Positions 21,301 through 29,253 of a DNA stretch of 64,000 bases are shown here, in pieces. The DNA is from Parapedobacter defluvii (lineage in GTDB: Bacteria; Bacteroidota; Bacteroidia; Sphingobacteriales; Sphingobacteriaceae), in contig NZ_BMIK01000001.1 in the NCBI RefSeq assembly GCF_014642075.1, positions 434,001 through 498,000 on the forward strand, given 5' to 3'. Each line of letters starts with the position of its first letter. Position 1 is the first letter of the stretch. Under the pieces are notes generated by a model. It did not search any database. It saw only the letters and a program-made list of their open reading frames with translations, and was not told where the DNA came from. A program made the translations under genes and the position numbers.

Positions 21301-21436
21301 GGGACAAAACCTGTTGACGTGGACAGACCTTCTTTATGATCCGGAGATCGGAACCAACAACTCGTACGCGCCAACTAGTGCTTGGACATATCCACAGCAA
21401 AAGGTGATGTCGTTTGGATTAACCCTTGTGTATTAA
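18311..21436 (+). CDS. SusC/RagA family TonB-linked outer-membrane transporter (locus B)
   Basis: 1041 residues; in-frame ATGs at 18314 and 18326 are alternative starts, the last giving MKKRSKQL and a conventional signal peptide ending at ATAQ. Carboxypeptidase-regulatory-like domain, then EEVVVIGYGTQKKTSLTAAVS, plug with IFIRGISS and PYGVAGANGVVLVTT, and a barrel ending in LVY. Calcium-type loop DVDGNGKIDENDF near 855. One unusual point: the normally conserved AVYGARGANG stretch reads APYGVAGANG. Pairs with the SusD 15 bases downstream. Confidence 0.96.
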   Translation: MMSKIMKKRSKQLSVIELCLILFCGAVFSATATAQQLTTITGAVTDSVNSEPLAGVTVEAQGGSSVQTDPSGAFSIRVSLPATLIFTNVGYQQTRFEVTGTQPLVVRLVPSSEDLEEVVVIGYGTQKKTSLTAAVSTLKGNDIQSVPVANLSNTLGGRVAGVIVNQGSGEPGRDGSNIFIRGISSTGNNQPLLVVDGIPRDFTQLDPNNIETFTILKDAAAVAPYGVAGANGVVLVTTKRGKQGKATLTYNGYVGFQNPTVLPAYLSSYEEASLKNEAAKNVGLPEPFSDYALQKFKDGSDPDAYPNHDVWNHIVSRDALLTNHSIELSGGSEAVRYYGSFGYQKQDGMWKTTTTNRFNWAVNLEVDATRSTKITASIIGRSNNRYYPPSDQNLGGSGRTGRIFELAGFAQVGYGPLFFSNGMFGNYVSSAIFGTGYEKVKNSPQFNQLTIDQKIPFIEGLSFKGTFAYDPEFVDSKLWKTPMHIATIDTTQRPYVITDATFGDPKPLLVESFRKYQQFTYQASFNYARSFSQNDISALVAFESKTNSTRGTDVIRRNYNLIIDEVDMGSPNPVDREVAGTSSVAKQLGLVYRLTYAFADKYLLEASGRYDGSYYFAPGNRFGFFPAFSLGWRISEEKFFKNRIEGLTNLKLRGSYGEVGALAGSPFQYLSTYGVVGTSYAFNGTAVQGVYERAESNPNITWERAKKMDIGLEIGLWNDKLYLETDYFYEKRSNMLLNPNVVIPVEYGIGLSQENAGIMSNRGIEFSFRASHPLSNSLSVSLGGNFTYAKNKLLQVFETDVTYNNPNRRLTGRSLGTQFGYRSIGYFQADDFDGSGNLKPGIATQPWEPVQPGDIRYEDVDGNGKIDENDFVPIGYPTGSPGILYGFSPSVTFKNLSLEALFQGAANTSWYYHPSSIMPFWNGMKPYKHNLDYWTPENTDARNPRLTPSPTTNNSVTSSFWVGSAAYLRLKTVTLSYALPATLATRMHLQSARIYVAGQNLLTWTDLLYDPEIGTNNSYAPTSAWTYPQQKVMSFGLTLVY

Positions 21437-21451
21437 TTTTTATTTTTTGTC

Positions 21452-23101
21452 ATGAAACATGTAAATCTAAATAAACCTGTTGTCGCTTGGAGTACAGTGT
21501 TGGTCATTATCGCCAGTTTTGCAGCCTGCGGTGATACACTGAACGTGGCTCCCAAAGACCAAATTGCAGACCAGACACTTTGGGAAACAACTGACAATGC
21601 AGATCTGTTTTTGAATGATATTTATACGGCTATTCCAAGTCCGGTCGGAAGCGGTGATCCGCTGGAGAATTTTACCGATAATTCGGTCAATGGAGTTGCT
21701 GGGCGCTACAGCTCAACGGTGTACGGGAATTCAAGTTACACGCCAAGTAATGGGCCAAGCCAGTGGGGGCACTATGCCAACATACGAAAGTGTAATTTAT
21801 TCATTCAAAAAGTCAACGAATCCACGTTACCGGAAGATTGGAAGACCCTTCGTTTAGCGGAAGTCCGGTTTCTGCGTGCATACTTCTATTCATTGCTTGC
21901 TTTACATCATGGTGGTGTTCCGATTATCACGGACGTGCTGGACCGGTATACGCAGGGAGATGAGATTTTCAGGGAGCGGAATACGTTTGAGGAAACCGTG
22001 CATTTTATTACCGCCGAATGCAGTGAGATTGCCGCAGATCTACCATTGACCGCACCGTCAGGGAGGATCACCCGCGGAGCTGCACTGACCCTGAAAGCAT
22101 GGTGTGAGCTTTTTGATGCCAGTCCATTGTATAATGTTTCGAATGACAAAGCAAAATGGCAGTTGGCTTCCGATACCTACAGACAGGTAATGGACCTAGG
22201 CGTGTATGAACTGTTTCCCGACTACGGTTCGCTCTTTCTGGAAACAAACAACAATAATAGTGAGGTCATTTTCGACCGTGTGCACGTAGGGGGTACTTCG
22301 CTCGCCAACACACGTGCCCAAAACTATGGACCTACCTTTGTGAATGGAGTTGCAAGAGCATGGGCAGGCTCAAACCCAACACAGGAGTTGGTAAATGAGT
22401 ATGTGATGGCCAATGGATTGCCCATCGGCAACCCCGCTTCAGGCTTCGACCGTGAAAACCCGTATGTCGGTCGTGAACAGCGGTTTTACACCGATATTAT
22501 TTATGACGGTGCCGAGTGGCTGGGATATGAAATCATCATGAAACAAGGAGTGGGAAGTAAAAATCAGACCGATTTGAGCGATAACAATGAAGCAACGAAT
22601 ACAGGTTACTACTGGAGGAAAGCGATAGATCCGCAATATGCGAATCTGGGAAATATCGAGAACGGGGCTCATTTTATTATTTTCAGGTATGCAGAAGTGC
22701 TCCTCGGTTATGCCGAAGCCCAAAACGAAGCGGTAGGCCCCGATCAATCCGTGTACGAGGCGGTAAACTTGGTGAGGGAACGGGTTGGTTTGCCCCCTGC
22801 TGATGAAGGGCTGGATCAAGAGCAGATGCGGGAGGTGATTGATCGGGAGCGCAGGGTAGAACTCGCTTCCGAAGAAAAACGGTGGTATGATATCATCCGC
22901 TGGAAGAAAGCGGAGAGTGTATTAAATGGTCGTTTACATGCGGTGTCGATCGAATTGGAAAATGGAAAATGGACATACAAATCGGTTCCGGCAGGCGGGG
23001 GGACGAGGGTGTTCCACCCGGAAAAGAATTACGTATATCCAATTCCCCAATCTGCGATAGATGCCAATCCCAAATTAGTTCAGAACCCAAATTATGATTG
23101 A
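21452..23101 (+). CDS. SusD/RagB family surface glycan-binding lipoprotein (locus B)
   Basis: 549 residues, lipobox SFAAC (Cys about 26), SusD-type N-terminal helical repeats (TDNADLFLNDIYTAIP) and the C-terminal RRVELASEEKRWYDIIRWKKAESV motif. Length is typical. The first ATG of the next gene overlaps its stop codon, so translation of the two is coupled. Confidence 0.95.
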   Translation: MKHVNLNKPVVAWSTVLVIIASFAACGDTLNVAPKDQIADQTLWETTDNADLFLNDIYTAIPSPVGSGDPLENFTDNSVNGVAGRYSSTVYGNSSYTPSNGPSQWGHYANIRKCNLFIQKVNESTLPEDWKTLRLAEVRFLRAYFYSLLALHHGGVPIITDVLDRYTQGDEIFRERNTFEETVHFITAECSEIAADLPLTAPSGRITRGAALTLKAWCELFDASPLYNVSNDKAKWQLASDTYRQVMDLGVYELFPDYGSLFLETNNNNSEVIFDRVHVGGTSLANTRAQNYGPTFVNGVARAWAGSNPTQELVNEYVMANGLPIGNPASGFDRENPYVGREQRFYTDIIYDGAEWLGYEIIMKQGVGSKNQTDLSDNNEATNTGYYWRKAIDPQYANLGNIENGAHFIIFRYAEVLLGYAEAQNEAVGPDQSVYEAVNLVRERVGLPPADEGLDQEQMREVIDRERRVELASEEKRWYDIIRWKKAESVLNGRLHAVSIELENGKWTYKSVPAGGGTRVFHPEKNYVYPIPQSAIDANPKLVQNPNYD

Positions 23102-23102
23102 T

Positions 23103-25805
23103 ATGAAATTTATTTTTTTCACATTTTTTCTGCTGCTGAGTTTCCACGGTTTTACGCAAAAAAGCAATGAGATTGTGGTAGAATGGAAAGAGTCGCCTGC
23201 CTCAGGGAGTTTTCGGGTGACAAACGGAAATCTCTCATCGCTTAAAATCACAGAGGGCCAAGGGAAAGTCAAGGGAAATGAATTTTATTTCCGGTCAAAC
23301 AAAAGCGGACGCGTACAATTAACGCTAGATGGGGTAGAACTAACTAAAGGAAGCCGGTCTACCGTCGTCACGTTGGACGCTCCGAATACTTCGAATGGTT
23401 CGTTTTCATTTTTCCTACGGGATGTGACCGCGGAGTACCCGATTTACTTGCCCGATTATGGGGTTGTTGTGCTAAAAGCCGACGATCCTCGCTCCTATGC
23501 AGCCGTCGAAAAGGAGATTCTGTCACGGAAACTGGCAACCAAACTCCAGCGCCTTGAGGCGGCACCGGAAGAAACGTCATTTTCGTCTGTTGCTGGTCGT
23601 GTGAGGAACATGTCCGTACCTACCTGGCTCGGCATCAGCCGTGACTTCCGGATTTTTGAGGTGGCCGAGTGCCTGCCCGATGCGGCACGCGGCGAAGCGA
23701 ATATCATTACGCCGAGACGCTCTTCTTCCCCTTTATTGTTGCCGGAAACCGAGAATAACCCGGTGAATTACCTTTACACAGTAGGCCGGGGCATCGGTGT
23801 GCAGGACAACATCTCGCGGCGGCTCGAACAGGGCATACTGCCGATCCTGCACAGTACACTGACGGACGATGACATCCGCTATCAATCCACGACGTTCGTC
23901 TCCCTCGAAAAATCAGCACTTTCGGCTGAAACGCCGATCGGAACCGACTTCTTGGTGGCCGATAGTTACAGCGGAGGGCATATGTTCACCGAGGAGCAGA
24001 AGAATGTGTTGGATGCGAGACGGGAAAAGGAACTCAACTCGGAAGAAGAGACGGTATTATACTTCCGTTCGGAGGCCACAAATACCGGAACGGTGCCGCG
24101 CTATGCGTGGTTTAAAGCACCGCGGCCCGGCACAGGATGGCATCACAAAAACGATTATACCTTTGATGCCGCCACCGGCTTTTCGACCTACGCTTCCGGA
24201 AAGGTATTTTGCATTTCCCGGTTGAACGGAGAGCCACTCCAGAATGAGGAAATAGCGGTGCTACTGCAACCCAATGAAAAGATCGTATTTGAATTTTTGG
24301 TGCCGCATAGTCCGGTTTCGGAAGAGCGAGCTACAGGATTGGAAAAACAATCTTTTCAACAACGCTATGACGAGGCCAAGAAATTCTGGCTGGGCAAACT
24401 CCAGCAAGCTGCTTTTATCCGGCTGCCGGAAAAACGGATAGAAGAGATGGTGCAGGCTGGTCTGCTGCACTTGGACTTAATCACATTTGGCAAGGATCCC
24501 GACAGCACACTGGCACCAAACATTGGTGTGTATTCTCCCATAGGTACCGAAAGTGCCCCGATCATCCAGTTTTACAATTCCATGGGCTGGCAGGATGTAG
24601 CCAAGCGTTCACTGACTTATTTTTTGGATAAACAGCATGATGATGGTTTTATCCAGAATTTTGGGGGATACATGGTGGAAACCGGAGCCGCTCTTTGGAC
24701 CATGGGGGAATATTTCAGGTACACAGCAGACAAAGAATGGGCTAGGCAGTCGGCTCCGAAACTGCTGAAATCCTGTGATTTTCTGATCGCATGGCGTGAC
24801 CGTAATAAAAAAGAGGAACTACGCGGTCGCGGATACGGCATGATTGAAGGAAAAGTAGCCGACCCGGAAGATCATTTCCACCAGTTTATGCTGAATGGTT
24901 ACGCTTACCTTGGCGTGAGCCGCGTAGCAGAAATCCTCGCCGCCATTGGTTCGGACCAAGCAGACCGGATCAGAAAAGAAGCCGCTGCCTGGAAATCCGA
25001 CATCCGTGAGTCGTTCTTCAACGTTATGGCCCTATCGCCAGTGGTTCCGTTGGGTGATGGTACATGGTGTCCCACCGCTCCTCCTTGGACAGAAGCACCG
25101 GGTCTGCGTGCCCTTTATATGAAACCAGAAGCCTTCTGGTCGCACGGCACGGTCACTGTTTCGGATGCGATGCTGGGACCGCTATACTTAGTTTTCTGCG
25201 AAGTGCTCCATGTGGATGAACCCGCGGCGAAGATGCTGCTGAATTACAACAGCGAATTGTTCTACCAAGGAAATGCAGCATTCAGCCAGCCCTATTACAG
25301 CCGGCATAATTGGATGCAGGCAAAGCTGGGCATGACAAAACCCTTTCTTGAAACCTATTACAGCACGTTTGCTGCGCTCGCTGATCGCGAGACATATACC
25401 TTCTGGGAACATCTTTATAAAGTAAGCCCTCACAAAACGCATGAAGAAGGCTGGTTTCTGATGGAAACCCGATGGATGCTGTACCAGGAAGCGGGAGATA
25501 CACTCAGCCTATTCAAAACGATCCCGCGGGATTGGATGAAAGACGGCGAGACAATCGAGTTGGGGGGTGTGCAGAGTTACTTTGGCAAACTCAACGTGAA
25601 AGCCACTTCGCATGTGAATAGTGGATTCATCGAGGCATCCGTTGAAAGCGATGCCTCAAGAAAGCCAGATGTAGTAACGATCCGCTTGCCGCATCCGGAA
25701 CATAAGGAACCGGTAAATGTGGAGGGTGGCGTTTACGATCGAGAAACGGAGACCGTGACGATTTCACCGTTCACAGGCAAGTCAACCGTTGTCATTCAAT
25801 ATTAA
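23103..25805 (+). CDS. Large secreted protein with alpha/alpha-barrel glycosidase-like C-terminal half
   Basis: About 900 residues. In-frame ATGs at 23094 (overlapping the SusD stop) and 23103; the second gives MKFIFF and a clean signal peptide ending at FTQ. Residues about 20-430 look beta-rich. From about 455 the sequence is helical (GLLHLDLITFG, GTESAPIIQFYNSMGWQDVAKRSLTYFL, VETGAALWTMGEYFRYTADKEW), a pattern of six-hairpin glycosidases such as GH78 or GH95-like enzymes. I cannot name the family or the catalytic acids; Glu and Asp in MVETGAALW and VADPEDHFHQ are candidates. It sits between SusD and the symporter, so it probably depolymerises the substrate imported by locus B. Confidence 0.65.
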   Translation: MKFIFFTFFLLLSFHGFTQKSNEIVVEWKESPASGSFRVTNGNLSSLKITEGQGKVKGNEFYFRSNKSGRVQLTLDGVELTKGSRSTVVTLDAPNTSNGSFSFFLRDVTAEYPIYLPDYGVVVLKADDPRSYAAVEKEILSRKLATKLQRLEAAPEETSFSSVAGRVRNMSVPTWLGISRDFRIFEVAECLPDAARGEANIITPRRSSSPLLLPETENNPVNYLYTVGRGIGVQDNISRRLEQGILPILHSTLTDDDIRYQSTTFVSLEKSALSAETPIGTDFLVADSYSGGHMFTEEQKNVLDARREKELNSEEETVLYFRSEATNTGTVPRYAWFKAPRPGTGWHHKNDYTFDAATGFSTYASGKVFCISRLNGEPLQNEEIAVLLQPNEKIVFEFLVPHSPVSEERATGLEKQSFQQRYDEAKKFWLGKLQQAAFIRLPEKRIEEMVQAGLLHLDLITFGKDPDSTLAPNIGVYSPIGTESAPIIQFYNSMGWQDVAKRSLTYFLDKQHDDGFIQNFGGYMVETGAALWTMGEYFRYTADKEWARQSAPKLLKSCDFLIAWRDRNKKEELRGRGYGMIEGKVADPEDHFHQFMLNGYAYLGVSRVAEILAAIGSDQADRIRKEAAAWKSDIRESFFNVMALSPVVPLGDGTWCPTAPPWTEAPGLRALYMKPEAFWSHGTVTVSDAMLGPLYLVFCEVLHVDEPAAKMLLNYNSELFYQGNAAFSQPYYSRHNWMQAKLGMTKPFLETYYSTFAALADRETYTFWEHLYKVSPHKTHEEGWFLMETRWMLYQEAGDTLSLFKTIPRDWMKDGETIELGGVQSYFGKLNVKATSHVNSGFIEASVESDASRKPDVVTIRLPHPEHKEPVNVEGGVYDRETETVTISPFTGKSTVVIQY

Positions 25806-25812
25806 CCTGTGT

Positions 25813-27438
25813 ATGACAACAAACAACACCTTTGATATCCTCACGATCGTTGGTTATTTCGTGCTGATCCTTGGCGTAGGCCTATGGTCGGGGCGGGGTA
25901 AAAAGGGAAGCGCTGCAAATTACTTTGTCTCGAAGGGAACACTTCCATTTTGGGCCATTGGGGCGGCATATGTCGCCTCGGGCCTGAATCCCGAACAGCT
26001 CATCGGTATGAACGGGATGGGCTATTTGGTGGGATTACCGCTGGTCAATTCGTATTTGATTGCCATCGTGGTGTATAGTGCACTTATCTTTTTCTTTTTT
26101 CCGCTCTATCTGCGCAACAATATCATGACGATGCCACAGTATCTGGGGGCTCGTTTCAGCAAAGGAAGCCAAAATATATTCAGTGTATTACTGCTGTTGA
26201 GCTACATCCTGTTGAACCTGTCCGTGATTCTGTACGGAGGTGCTAAGCTTTTTGAGGGTATCTATGGAGTTCCCGTTTGGCTGGGTGTACTGATCCTGGG
26301 GTTGATCGCGGGTGCGTATACAATGTACGGCGGGATGAAATTCGTGATCAACGCTGCGCTGTTCGATTTCTTCCTTGTTTTTACAGCGGGTGCTATCCTA
26401 TTCATTTTGGGTTACCTGAAACTGAATAACGGATGGAATGATGTGGTGGAGCATGCGCCCGGCGGTTTTCACCTGATGCAACCGATGGATACACCGGTTA
26501 TGCCCTGGCATGCCGTTCTCTTTTCCCTGTTCAATCTCCAGTTGTTTTATTCCTGCATCAATCAGGCGCTTGTACAACGAGGGTTGGGGGCCAGGAGTGA
26601 ATGGGATGTGCGCATGGCGATTGTATTGGCAGCTGTCTTTGTGCTGTTCAGACCGTTTATAGAGATTTTCCCCGGGATGATCGCCCGCGCGCTTGCTTTC
26701 ACCGGACACGAGGAGTTTAAAATCCTGCCGGGAGAGGTGGACAATGTGTACCCGATGTTGATCAATAACCTAATTCCCACAGGTCTGAAAGGGCTCGTAT
26801 TGATTGGCACGCTGGCCACGGTTATGTCTACTACCGCTGCTTTTCTGAATTCCATTTCAACCTTGTTTACCTATGATGTCTACAAAAAGTGGATCAACAA
26901 GGACGCCAGCGATAAAAAACTGGTGAAGGTGGGAGTATTGACGACACTCTCGCTGATGGTATTCAGCATTCTGTATGCGCCGGTGATCGCCAATTTCGGC
27001 GGGATATTTTTATATTTCCAATCGCTGTCTACTTACCTCGCCGTGCCGGTGGCCACCTGCTTTTTATTCGGGATGTTTTGGAAACGGGCAACACCCGCGG
27101 CGGCGTTGACTGTGATGATAACAGGTATTCCGTTGGGCGCGTTGATCCAGCTGGTTTTTATTCCCCTGCTGTTTTCCCAAGAGACAATTGCGGCGTATAG
27201 CCTGACCAATTTTTACGTAACCGGAGGCATCACCCAGGTTTTCTGCGCCATGCTGATGATTGTGGTCAGTTTAAACAGCCAACCCCGGGAGATAAGCGAA
27301 ATCAGATCGTATTTATGGACCCCTAAACTGCTGCGGTTGCCGCCGCAGGAAACCCGGCCGCCGTGGTGGCGATCGGTTTGGTTGTGGTGGGGCTTGGTCG
27401 CCGTGGTTTATATGGGGTGTTATCTTATGCTATGGTAA
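25813..27438 (+). CDS. Sodium/solute symporter (SSS/SGLT family)
   Basis: 541 residues from ATG 25813 (an upstream TTG at 25789 overlaps the previous gene and adds nothing recognisable). About 13 hydrophobic segments. SSS hallmarks are NYFVSKGTLPFWAIGAAYVASGLNPEQLIGMNGMGYLVG near the N-terminus and the later GLKGLVLIGTLATVMSTTAAFLNSISTLFTYDVY. Inner-membrane importer of the monosaccharide released by the preceding enzyme. It starts seven bases after that gene's stop. Followed by a palindromic intergenic repeat and then the PIG-L gene. Confidence 0.92.
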   Translation: MTTNNTFDILTIVGYFVLILGVGLWSGRGKKGSAANYFVSKGTLPFWAIGAAYVASGLNPEQLIGMNGMGYLVGLPLVNSYLIAIVVYSALIFFFFPLYLRNNIMTMPQYLGARFSKGSQNIFSVLLLLSYILLNLSVILYGGAKLFEGIYGVPVWLGVLILGLIAGAYTMYGGMKFVINAALFDFFLVFTAGAILFILGYLKLNNGWNDVVEHAPGGFHLMQPMDTPVMPWHAVLFSLFNLQLFYSCINQALVQRGLGARSEWDVRMAIVLAAVFVLFRPFIEIFPGMIARALAFTGHEEFKILPGEVDNVYPMLINNLIPTGLKGLVLIGTLATVMSTTAAFLNSISTLFTYDVYKKWINKDASDKKLVKVGVLTTLSLMVFSILYAPVIANFGGIFLYFQSLSTYLAVPVATCFLFGMFWKRATPAAALTVMITGIPLGALIQLVFIPLLFSQETIAAYSLTNFYVTGGITQVFCAMLMIVVSLNSQPREISEIRSYLWTPKLLRLPPQETRPPWWRSVWLWWGLVAVVYMGCYLMLW

Positions 27439-27440
27439 AG

Positions 27441-27495
27441 GCCACTAATGCACGGATAATCGCTGATTATCTGTAGATATTTGTGCATCCGTGGC
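27441..27495. repeat. Double palindromic intergenic repeat element
   Basis: Nested inverted repeat between the symporter and PIG-L genes. Outer arms GCCAC/GTGGC (27441-27445 and 27491-27495), middle arms ATGCAC/GTGCAT (27448-27453 and 27483-27488), inner hairpin GATAATC-GCT-GATTATC (27455-27471). It resembles the dispersed CCACGAATGCACGAAT-type intergenic palindromes I recall from several phyla (recollection, not a search). It could fold in the transcript and separate expression of the two genes. A GTG start at 27491 for PIG-L would lie inside it, favouring the ATG at 27536. Confidence 0.75.
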
Positions 27496-27535
27496 AAACA
27501 AGTATGAAGGGATATATAAAAAGACAACTGGATAT

Positions 27536-28300
27536 ATGGCAAGAAATAAAACAGTATTATGCCTGATGGCCCATCCCGATGATGCGGAGATTCTGAGTGG
27601 TGGCACGTTGGCCCTGCTAGCGCAGCAAGGTTGGGACGTAGTGATCGCGACCATGACACCCGGGCAGGCGGGTTCCACAACCCTGGGGCCGGATGAAATC
27701 AGCACGGTGCGCAGGCAGGAGGCGGCCGATGCGGCGGCGCTTCTCGGGGGAAATTACCGCTGCGTGGAAAGCGAAGATGTATTCATCCTGTATGATAAGC
27801 CTACGTTGCAGAACGTAATTGTGCTTTTCAGGCAGGTAAACCCGGCATTGGTGATCACAGCCAGTCCTACCGATTATATGCTTGACCACGAAATCACGAG
27901 CCAACTGGCCCAAACGGCCTGCATGGCAGCGACCATCCCGAATATCCGGATTGAAGGAACGGCGCCCATTCAACAGGTACCTCATTTGTATTATGCCGAT
28001 GCAATACAGGGGAAAGACCGGCTGGGCCAGTCGATTGCAGCAAATATACTGATAGACATCAGCTCGGTTATGCCACTGAAAGAAGCGATGCTGTGCTGCC
28101 ATAAAAGCCAACGGGCCTGGTTGCAAAAGATTTCCGGTGTGGATGAATATGTCATCATGATGAAGGAGTTTTCTGCACAGAATGGAGCCCGGGTCGGCTG
28201 CGAATATGCCGAAGGTTACCGCCAGCACCTCGGGTTCAGCTATCCCCAGGATGATTTGCTGAAAAATGAACTGGCAGAATGGACACATGAAAGAAGATAG
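27536..28300 (+). CDS. PIG-L family (LmbE-like) deacetylase
   Basis: 254 residues from ATG 27536; cytoplasmic, no signal peptide. The zinc motif AHPDDAE is at residues 12-18, and DYMLDHEIT near 117 supplies the later His. The family removes acetyl from N-acetyl sugars such as GlcNAc or from pathway intermediates. In locus B it follows the symporter, so an N-acetylated sugar or conjugate is a plausible substrate, but in catabolic operons PIG-L proteins have other uses. Its last codons overlap the possible upstream starts of the epimerase gene. Confidence 0.86.
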   Translation: MARNKTVLCLMAHPDDAEILSGGTLALLAQQGWDVVIATMTPGQAGSTTLGPDEISTVRRQEAADAAALLGGNYRCVESEDVFILYDKPTLQNVIVLFRQVNPALVITASPTDYMLDHEITSQLAQTACMAATIPNIRIEGTAPIQQVPHLYYADAIQGKDRLGQSIAANILIDISSVMPLKEAMLCCHKSQRAWLQKISGVDEYVIMMKEFSAQNGARVGCEYAEGYRQHLGFSYPQDDLLKNELAEWTHERR

Positions 28301-28301
28301 T

Positions 28302-29228
28302 ATGGTGAAATTTTCGAAACGACAGGTGAATGGACTGGAAGTGCTCTCCGGCGAAAACAACGACATCCGGTTTGAAATGGTGCCTGCACTGGGCGGTAAA
28401 TTGACCAGTGTGTTTAACAAAAAACTGCAAAAGGAATTCCTTTGGCACAATAGGGGCCTGGCGTTGGCGGAAAATAGTGCAGGAGATGATTATGACAGCA
28501 ATTTCTGGGGCGGTATTGATGAATTGCTGCCCAATGACATACCGGAGATTGTAGATGGGATTGATTATCCGGACCACGGAGAACTTTGGACGACCCGGTT
28601 GGAATATACGCTTGCAGACGACCACGTCTCCGTGTTTGGGCAATTGCCAAAGAGCAACTTGTTTTATGCAAAGACGGTTTCCCTTCTCGAAGGTAGCGGC
28701 ATTAAATTGGAATATCAGATCGTGAACCGGGCGGAAAGGCGGAGGCATTTTTTATGGAAACTCCATGCAGCGTTGCACATTGAGCCGGGCGACCGCCTGG
28801 AGAGCCCCGCGATCAAAGCACGTGTGGTTTATCCGCAGTCTTCACGTTTCGGAAATCAGGATGAATTCAATTGGCCAATGATCGAAGGGATGGATGCAGC
28901 GCTGGTACCTGCAAAAGACAATACCATGGATTTTTTCTACCTCTACGATTTGCCGGAAAGCCACATGAGCCTGGTAAGTGATGAAGGGAACCATCGGTTT
29001 ACGTATCGGTACGATGGAGCCATTTTTCCGTATCAGTGGTATTTTGCGTCCTACGGACAATTCCGTAACCATTATACGGCAATTTTGGAACCGGCTTCGG
29101 CTATGCCGGTCAGCGTAAACGAGGCTGCAGCCCTGGGGCAGTGTTCGGTGCTGGAACCGGGGGAGGCCCTTCATACCGTGGTCACGATTCATGCGGGGGC
29201 AACTAATGAAATCAACAAACGAAAATAA
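28302..29228 (+). CDS. Aldose 1-epimerase-like protein (DUF5107-type beta-sandwich)
   Basis: 308 residues from ATG 28302, two bases after the PIG-L stop; ATGs at 28266 and 28287 overlap PIG-L. The fold suggested by NDIRFEMVPALGGKLTSVFNKKLQKEFLWHN, WGGIDELLPND and FPYQWYFASYGQFRNHYTAILEP is the galactose-mutarotase type supersandwich. Candidate catalytic residues are His in LWKLHAALHIEPGD and Glu near the C-terminus (ILEPASAMP). It probably mutarotates or binds the free sugar before oxidation. No signal peptide. The exact family is uncertain. Confidence 0.72.
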   Translation: MVKFSKRQVNGLEVLSGENNDIRFEMVPALGGKLTSVFNKKLQKEFLWHNRGLALAENSAGDDYDSNFWGGIDELLPNDIPEIVDGIDYPDHGELWTTRLEYTLADDHVSVFGQLPKSNLFYAKTVSLLEGSGIKLEYQIVNRAERRRHFLWKLHAALHIEPGDRLESPAIKARVVYPQSSRFGNQDEFNWPMIEGMDAALVPAKDNTMDFFYLYDLPESHMSLVSDEGNHRFTYRYDGAIFPYQWYFASYGQFRNHYTAILEPASAMPVSVNEAAALGQCSVLEPGEALHTVVTIHAGATNEINKRK

Positions 29229-29253
29229 GTTAATAAACGGAAATAAGTTAAAC

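Noticed and set aside
25789-25812. TTG start for the symporter
   Set aside because: It is inside the preceding coding region and adds residues not seen in the family.
27491-27535. GTG start for the PIG-L gene at 27491
   Set aside because: It lies inside the palindromic repeat; ATG 27536 puts the AHPDD motif at the usual distance from the N-terminus.
29221-29253. Short tandem duplication (AAATAAGTTAA twice) at the epimerase/dehydratase junction as a regulatory site
   Set aside because: Too short and AT-rich to interpret; more likely simple slippage.
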